DNA of 19,118 nucleotides from the NCBI GenBank assembly GCA_900290315.1, contig OKRF01000040.1, forward strand, positions 2,945 through 22,062, written 5' to 3'. Position numbers and translations under genes: made by a program. Positions 14,866 through 19,118 of this stretch are shown piece after piece; the first letter of the stretch is position 1; each line of letters starts with the position of its first letter. Source of the DNA: Candidatus Sulfopaludibacter sp. SbA3 (GTDB lineage Bacteria > Acidobacteriota > Terriglobia > Bryobacterales > Bryobacteraceae). The notes beneath the pieces are model-generated. The model was not told the origin of the DNA. It searched no databases and saw only the letters and a program-made list of their open reading frames with translations.

Positions 14866-15426
14866 ATGTGGATAGAAGTGAGTGGCGAGCCGGAACCTCT
14901 CTGGGTGCCAGTCGAAGAGTGCCGCCTGGATCACGGGGGAACTGGTATTCGTGTATTTTGCGCGGAGGACGCGCACCATCGCTTCAGCTTCGACGTCTAC
15001 GAGCATCGGGACCTGGTCTTTTGGACCATCCAACCGGGGAGCAAGATCGCGCCCCGGCAGACGGTGATCCGGGGCCCGTTGCTGCTGGGAGACCGGAACG
15101 AGGAACGGGTCATTTTGCGGCAATCTGACTGCGACAAGGAGTATTGGGCACCGGTGAACGCGGTGCGCCACCCAGCGCCACCGGATGCGCAGTGGGAATC
15201 GGCTCGCATGGATCCGATCCTGCGGTCATCTCTGCCCGAGTGGGTTCAGTTCGGTGTCGTCCCCGGAAGCGAGGGAGAGGGTTACTTTGCTTCCGCCCTG
15301 CAATGGGGACACTCGCGGAACGCTCGCGTGCGGCGCGGGGAAGAAGAGGCCAGCGTCACGGTGGTCAATACTCTGGGCTACGTTACTCGGTTCATCCACT
15401 ATCACGGACCACAAGGAACGCCATGA
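14866..15426 (+). CDS. Hypothetical protein in the copper monooxygenase operon
   Basis: I do not recognise this 186-residue protein. It has no signal peptide or transmembrane helix, is mildly acidic and rich in W, H and beta-type sequence (for example DLVFWTIQPGSKIAP and YVTRFIHYHGPQG at the C-terminus). It begins MWIEVSGEPEPLWVPVEEC; the ATG lies two bases after the upstream stop, and a GTG at 14860, overlapping that stop, is an alternative adding two residues. Its stop overlaps the hemerythrin-like start as ATGA. The tight packing argues that it is real and works with its neighbours, perhaps as a cytoplasmic accessory, but nothing in the sequence names a function. Confidence 0.75.
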   Translation: MWIEVSGEPEPLWVPVEECRLDHGGTGIRVFCAEDAHHRFSFDVYEHRDLVFWTIQPGSKIAPRQTVIRGPLLLGDRNEERVILRQSDCDKEYWAPVNAVRHPAPPDAQWESARMDPILRSSLPEWVQFGVVPGSEGEGYFASALQWGHSRNARVRRGEEEASVTVVNTLGYVTRFIHYHGPQGTP

Positions 15427-15785
15427 GTCTCTCCGTTGCCGAGTACCGCGCGGAGCACCGGGAATTGGAGCGGGCGCTCGACAACCTACTCCACGAAGTG
15501 TCCGGCGCCGCGCCTCCCTTCGCAACCTTCTGTGAGGCGCGGGCGCTAGCCGGCGCGCACTATGCGCGCGAAGCTCCTCTGCTGGAAACCTGCGGTATCC
15601 ACCTGGCTGTAAAAATTGCCGCACAACACGAAGAAGCGCTGGAACTGGCGCAACGCGCCGCCGAGTGCTGGTCGGAAGGGCACACCAGAGACGCAGTGAA
15701 CCTGATGCGCCGCTTCCAGGCGCTGGCTCAACACAACATCATCGAAGAGGAGCGCGACCTGTTTCCTCTGGTCGAGTTACTTTGA
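15423..15785 (+). CDS. Hemerythrin-like HHE-domain protein
   Basis: A 120-residue single-domain protein predicted to be a four-helix bundle. The iron-ligand pattern is visible: H12, H46-YAR-E50, H60, H69-E70 and the C-terminal H104-NIIEEERDLFPL, with E108 or a neighbouring E as carboxylate. This matches the HHE cation-binding family, which uses a di-iron centre to bind O2 or sense oxygen, nitric oxide or iron. There is no signal peptide, so it is cytoplasmic. It starts at the ATGA overlap with the unknown gene and is the last gene of this unit, converging with the small secreted protein gene across a 40-base gap that holds a six-base stem with a four-base loop (15792-15807) but no T run. Confidence 0.8.
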   Translation: MSLSVAEYRAEHRELERALDNLLHEVSGAAPPFATFCEARALAGAHYAREAPLLETCGIHLAVKIAAQHEEALELAQRAAECWSEGHTRDAVNLMRRFQALAQHNIIEEERDLFPLVELL

Positions 15786-15825
15786 ATCTGAGTTTCGCAG
15801 ACGAAACCGCCTGCGCCACCAACGC

Positions 15826-16119
15826 TTACTTGTCTTTCGGTATGACCTTCTTACCCTGGGTGGTGTCGTCCTTGTCGGAGGTACGGTCGGCGTTGTTGTA
15901 GAAGACGGTCGGGTGCCTGGCTTCTAGCCGGGCCTGCCGCGCGGCAGCCAGATCCTTGTATCTTTCAAACGCAATGGCCAGCTGCATGTCGCTGTCCTGC
16001 GTGGACCTGGCGGCCTTTGGTTTGGCGGTGTTCTGCTTGGCCTTGGCGTCATCGGCGGCGCTCAACGGTGCCAGCAGCAGGCAGGCACCCAATACTCCGG
16101 CGAACAGTCTCGTTTTCAT
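15826..16119 (-). CDS. Small secreted protein of unknown function
   Basis: A 97-residue protein starting at ATG 16119, with GGAGG seven bases upstream; an ATG six codons earlier precedes that site and is less likely. Residues 1-21 (KTRLFAGVLGACLLLAPLSA) are a clear signal peptide with an AxA-type cleavage site. The mature part is short, lysine- and alanine-rich and has no cysteine, for example MQLAIAFERYKDLAAARQAR, predicted helical. No family is recognised. It lies 121 bases downstream of the TIGR03435 gene on the same strand, and may share its transcript or have its own promoter. Confidence 0.75.
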   Translation of the reverse strand: MKTRLFAGVLGACLLLAPLSAADDAKAKQNTAKPKAARSTQDSDMQLAIAFERYKDLAAARQARLEARHPTVFYNNADRTSDKDDTTQGKKVIPKDK

Positions 16120-16240
16120 GAGAAGTCCTCCCGGCATGCGTGGTGCATGGTGAGCGCCAATGTGAGAAGAGTCACCGTGGCGTTAAATAATGAAGGACTT
16201 AGGCGGCACGCCACTGGGTAGAAGTTTCCCTGGCCGCCCG

Positions 16241-17180
16241 TCAATTCTCCGTAGGGACCTTCTCCACACGATCGATGGTCAGCATCTCCACAGGTCCTCT
16301 CCTCTGCTCGAGCCTCAGACCGAGCTGCTCCTGAACAGCGGCGAAGATGGTGGGGCCGGGATCGGCGGCGGGGTGCGGAGCCCCGTCGGGCGAAGCTCCG
16401 GCCTGCCGCGCGTCGACACGCGGCCTGCCGCGCGTCGACACGCGGCTCGGACTCGAAGGCGAGGGTGAAATCGTAGCGCCCCGCCAGTTCCGTCAGGTTC
16501 TGAACAGGACGGTTTACGTGCCCGCCGATCATGTCCGCCAGTTCGTCCATGGTCTGGTGACTGGCGAACAACTTGGTTCTGGTGAATTCCCCACCAGACA
16601 ATGACAGCACGAACGAGCCGGGTAGCTTGGCGTCGGCTGGAATTTGGGGGAAGCCGTCCGCGCCCATGGTCACTCTGGGTCGGGCCGAGACGCCTTCTGC
16701 CGCGGCCTTCTCATCTTCAGCCGCGGCCGCCGGATCCGACTCCTTGAGCTTCGGCCCGTTCTTTCCCACGGACAGCACATATGTCGGCAGTTCTTTGGTC
16801 TCGCGATGAACGGCCAGATGGAATCGCTCCACCAGCAGATTTTGCAGCATTAACGCCACCTGTTCCTTGGTCGCATCGGGAAGAACCTTGGCGTCAATCT
16901 CGTACAACTCCGTTTCTATCCAGGCCGGACCGCTGATTTGATAGCCCCTCACCCCATATGCCCGGATTAGCAGGGCCTTCATGGACGCCATGCCCGCAAG
17001 CCGGGTTGGCGATTTCGTGCCGGGACCACCGCCCAGCGGGGTGAAACGGCGGCCCGCCGACGGCGGTTGCGCCGGTTTCACGGATGCCACCTCGAAGGTC
17101 GCCGGGCCAGGTACGCTTTGCGCAAATGCGGTGCCGGACGCTAGAAGAAGAAAAGGTAGGAACGCGCCGCGCAATGTCAT
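16241..17180 (-). pseudogene. TIGR03435-family protein gene broken by a 22-bp tandem duplication
   Basis: The start at 17180 has GGAGG five bases upstream and a signal peptide (TLRGAFLPFLLLASGTAFA). The family core follows: FEVASVKPAQP, LIRAYGVRGYQISGPAWIE, LLVERFHLAVHRETKELPTY, ELADMIGGHVNRPVQNLTEL and AGRYDFTLAFE. After ESEPRVDARQA the frame is lost because of an exact 22-bp duplication (16401-16444). The natural ending, DPGPTIFAAVQEQLGLRLEQ to VEKVPTEN with its TGA at 16241-16243, is in another frame. Deleting one copy joins the two into a normal-length product, while as written translation runs into an unrelated tail to 16116. The family is expanded in Solibacter; its function is unknown. 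A sequencing error is less likely because the change is a whole repeat unit, but assembly of a GC-rich repeat deserves caution. Confidence 0.82.
16401..16444. repeat. Exact 22-bp tandem duplication (two copies)
   Basis: Units 16401-16422 and 16423-16444 are identical (beginning gcctgccgcgcgtcgacac). Twenty-two is not a multiple of three, so the second copy shifts the TIGR03435 frame. Removing either copy restores the family C-terminus. Confidence 0.95.
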
Positions 17181-17436
17181 CGCTGCCTCCTGCCGTCAGT
17201 TTAGCAGGTCTTTTTATCTGAATAGGCAAGGAGACTGGGTCGAAAAACAGGGGTCGGGGCCGGGGTTGTGTGCGGCTCGCTGCGCTCGCCGTACCGGCGA
17301 CAAGATCGCCGGCGTTACCGGCTTTTCATCCCGTTTTGCGGGGCGGTCCGCCCCTTAATTGACAGACGACAAAAAGCGATCGTCTGTCCTACTTCGAACC
17401 GGATCTCTTTCGCATAGATGTCCGGACGGCCGCTCC
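17181..17436. repeat. Gene-free spacer with three dyads
   Basis: No gene is supported here. Three symmetrical elements are packed together: ccggcga-caaga-tcgccgg at 17294-17312, with a bulged outer stem and TTTT shortly after on the plus strand (17322-17325), terminator-like; the near-perfect palindrome ggggcgg-t-ccgcccc at 17340-17354; and gacagacga-N10-tcgtctgtc at 17361-17388. Four runs of three to four G at 17237-17265 could form a G-quadruplex. The spacer separates two TIGR03435 copies in opposite orientation and should include the promoter of the minus-strand copy. Confidence 0.5.
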
Positions 17437-17580
17437 GGCCATGCGTACACCTTTACTGCGCAAAACATATCGATGGAGCGCCTCGCCGAGACTGTGTCCG
17501 ATGTGCTTCGCACTTCGGTAACCGACGCCACTGGCGCGAACGGCAAATTTGACATCACGGTGCAAGTGGGCCCGCTGAAA
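17437..17580 (+). pseudogene. Internal fragment of a second TIGR03435-family gene
   Basis: On the plus strand the frame reads GHAYTFTAQNISMERLAETV, then LRTSVTDATGANGKFDITVQ and VGPL. It matches the late part of TIGR03435 proteins (F-A-x-N-x-S-M-x-x-L-A, then D-x-T-G-x-x-G-K-F-D-x-T-V). No signal peptide, N-terminal half or C-terminal QEQLGL block accompanies it, and the frame runs into the 3' end of the TPR gene. It is a relic of about 48 codons, in the opposite orientation to the larger copy next door. Confidence 0.6.
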
Positions 17581-17588
17581 ACTGATGC

Positions 17589-18731
17589 CTATTTCATCTT
17601 CTTAACCAGGGTGTTGTAGCGCTTGGCCGCGGCCTGCGTCTGCGGATCGGACGGGCCGTACGCGGCCTGCTGGATCGCCAGGCCGCGGCCGTAAGTCTGT
17701 CCAGCCTCCTGATAGGCATGCTCACTGTACAGGATTTCGCCCAGCGTCTCCAGCGTTTGAGCCACGCGAACGTCGCCCGGTGGGAACAACCTCTCCTCAA
17801 TCGCGAGTTTGTGCCGGTAGACCTCTTCCGCCTTGGCGTAAAGCGGTGCGCTGTTCCTGGCTTGGGCAAGGAGCAAACCACCCAGATTTCCCAACACAGT
17901 CGCCAGGCGCTGCTGCTCCTTTTCGCCGAATTGTTCCAGGATCCGCGCTGACCTTTCCAGCAGTGGCCGCCCCTCGGAGAAACGTTGCTCACGGGCCAGA
18001 ATTACGCCGAGATTGTTCAGAGACGAGGCGACAGCGGGTGAATCGGGTTCCAGAGACTTCTCGCGGAGGGCGAGGGCTTCCCGCTCCGTCGCCTCGGCCT
18101 GATTGAAAAAGCCAAGATCGATCAGGCAGGCGACGATGCCCTCCTGGATCAGCGACACCGGCGCGAAGTTCGGCTCGACAGACTGCCGCCAGATCGCCAG
18201 CGCCTCCCGCAGATCGCGCAGCGCCTCAGTACTCCGGCCGAGCCTTCGCAAGGCGACTCCGTGAGCATAAAGCGCGAGCGTGAATTCAGGATTCGTTCGA
18301 TCCACTCCAGCCAGAATGGTCATGGATTCGGTGGCCAGGGCCAGCGCCCGGCCGCCATCGCCGCAATCGGCGTACGAGCTAGCGAGGTTCGCAAGCAGCG
18401 CACCTATCGTTACCGGTTTGGCTTCCGGCCGGGCGCGGACAATCGCCAATGCACGCTCGTAAAAAGGAATCGCTTCTTGCGGCCGGCCCTCGTCATCGCG
18501 CAACAACCCTTGCTCCCGGAGCGCTACAAGCAACCGGAGGCCCGGTGCCTCGGTCCGTTCGATTTCCGCCTGCAAGCCGGCCAGCATCGATTCTGCCGCC
18601 GCCAGATGGCCGTGGGAGCGCTCAACCTCGGCAAGACCAAGGCGGCGGTCCAGGTCGCCAGTATCCTGCGCCGCCTGCGCGGCACACAACAAACACACTA
18701 AGAAAGGTACAGCCGTAACATGGCGTATCAT
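17589..18731 (-). CDS. Secreted tetratricopeptide-repeat (kinesin-light-chain-like) protein
   Basis: A 380-residue protein with a signal peptide (residues 1-20, IRHVTAVPFLVCLLCAAQAA) and then helical repeats. TPR units are visible as AIPFYERALAIVRARPE, TEALRDLREALAIWRQSVEP, AEATEREALALREKSLEPDS with ASSLNNLGVILAREQRFSEG, LATVLGNLGGLLLAQARN, and VAQTLETLGEILYSEHAYQE. The 42-residue spacing of several units and the LNNLG motif are those of kinesin-light-chain/TPR_10/12 repeats. The start at 18731 has GAGGGAG about five bases upstream. No catalytic domain is present, so it is a protein-binding scaffold at the envelope; partners are unknown. It stands alone, its 3' end meeting the TIGR03435 fragment. 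Confidence 0.87.
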   Translation of the reverse strand: MIRHVTAVPFLVCLLCAAQAAQDTGDLDRRLGLAEVERSHGHLAAAESMLAGLQAEIERTEAPGLRLLVALREQGLLRDDEGRPQEAIPFYERALAIVRARPEAKPVTIGALLANLASSYADCGDGGRALALATESMTILAGVDRTNPEFTLALYAHGVALRRLGRSTEALRDLREALAIWRQSVEPNFAPVSLIQEGIVACLIDLGFFNQAEATEREALALREKSLEPDSPAVASSLNNLGVILAREQRFSEGRPLLERSARILEQFGEKEQQRLATVLGNLGGLLLAQARNSAPLYAKAEEVYRHKLAIEERLFPPGDVRVAQTLETLGEILYSEHAYQEAGQTYGRGLAIQQAAYGPSDPQTQAAAKRYNTLVKKMK

Positions 18732-19050
18732 CCCGGCTCCCTCGCTCTAAGTTAATACTTCGGTTCTTGAGAATAGTTACAAGCGGCGCGCGAGTAATGC
18801 TTCAGTCAATGAGACGTTCGTCTTCGCAGTCGGTTAGTTATGCGAAGAGACGTTACCCTTTTGAACAAACGTTTGGGATCGCCCCGCCACTCTTCCAGAA
18901 AACGTGTGCCGCCTGAAAGCAAATCTCTCGCCTGCCGCGCGTCCATACCGGAGAGGAACTTGCCGTTGATGAGGCGTCGACACTGTCGTCAGTCGGCTCA
19001 TGGGCGATGCCTCACCCGGTGGGATGAAAATGGTGGGGAAACGCGAGGGG
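18732..19050. other. Gene-free region upstream of the TPR gene
   Basis: I see no convincing gene. A dyad lies at 18819-18852 (cgtcttcgca and tgcgaagagacg, with a two-base bulge) and a 10-base palindrome caaacgtttg at 18866-18875. A minus-strand open frame of 82 codons (19082-18834) has no ribosome binding site or family likeness and is probably not coding. Confidence 0.45.
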
Positions 19051-19116
19051 GCAAACTCGAGCCAGGCACGAAGATTCGCCAAAAGGCGGCGAATTTCGAG
19101 CCTGGCACGGTTTGCG
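19051..19116. repeat. 66-bp imperfect inverted repeat at the window edge
   Basis: The left arm (19051-19080) holds gcaaac, gccaggc and gattcgcc in order; the right arm (19088-19116) holds their complements ggcgaatt, gcctggc and gtttgc. Pairing is perfect within the three blocks and loose between them, around a seven-base loop. It may be a terminator of a gene beyond the window, or a REP- or MITE-like element; no long T run follows within the window. Confidence 0.6.
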
Positions 19117-19118
19117 GC

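Noticed and set aside
17237..17265. G-quadruplex as a functional element
   Set aside because: Four G-runs are present but such runs are common in GC-rich spacers and nothing else supports a role.
18834..19082. Minus-strand frame of 82 codons upstream of the TPR gene
   Set aside because: No ribosome binding site, no family likeness, and its start overlaps the 66-bp palindrome.

Overview
The window looks like chromosomal DNA of an Acidobacteriota species, most likely of the Solibacter/Bryobacter type. It is GC-rich. It carries two copies of the Solibacter-expanded TIGR03435 family (one frameshifted, one a fragment), the N-terminal stub of an acidobacterial MacB-like (ADOP) permease, and a DUF1549/DUF1553 + DUF1501 + WD40 + PPC gene train of the kind shared with Planctomycetes and Verrucomicrobia. 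This assignment rests on recognised families, not on a search. No rRNA, tRNA, CRISPR array, transposase or phage gene was seen.

Region 1 (1-2930, minus strand) is a compact operon read right to left: a membrane-anchored glycine-cleavage-H-like protein, a HybA-like four-cluster ferredoxin, a HybB/NrfD-like ten-helix quinone-site protein, and the first 70 codons of a sensor kinase that runs off the window. A sigma-54-like -24/-12 element sits just before the first gene. The H-like protein has glycine where the lipoyl-lysine should be, and no catalytic oxidoreductase subunit is encoded. This is the best candidate here for an undescribed system: a sigma-54-controlled membrane electron-transfer module with its own sensor.

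Region 2 (2930-5712) holds debris and one intact gene. There is a decayed ribbon-helix-helix antitoxin with an exact 42-bp tandem duplication, a perfect 23-bp inverted repeat with a nested palindrome, a membrane-bound MutS-like ATPase on the minus strand, and the ADOP permease stub on the plus strand.

Region 3 (5696-12988, plus strand) is a five-gene unit with almost no spacers: a Rid-family protein lacking the catalytic arginine, a secreted c-heme DUF1549/DUF1553 protein, a Tat-exported DUF1501 protein, a WD40 propeller and an IPT/PPC-domain protein. The last four carry export signals or signal-like N-termini, so they probably act together outside the cytoplasm or at the envelope.

Region 4 (12989-15785) begins with a convergent pseudogene of a conserved unknown family (one frameshift, one nonsense codon). 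It is followed by a three-gene plus-strand unit: a c-heme/type II copper monooxygenase fusion, an unknown protein and a hemerythrin-like protein. Two of the three belong to oxygen-handling metalloprotein families.

Region 5 (15826-19118) is mostly minus strand: a small secreted protein, a TIGR03435 gene broken by an exact 22-bp tandem duplication, a hairpin-rich spacer with a plus-strand TIGR03435 fragment, a secreted TPR protein, and a 66-bp imperfect palindrome at the window edge. Five decayed genes in 19 kb, two of them carrying exact two-copy tandem duplications, suggest active gene turnover between intact operons.
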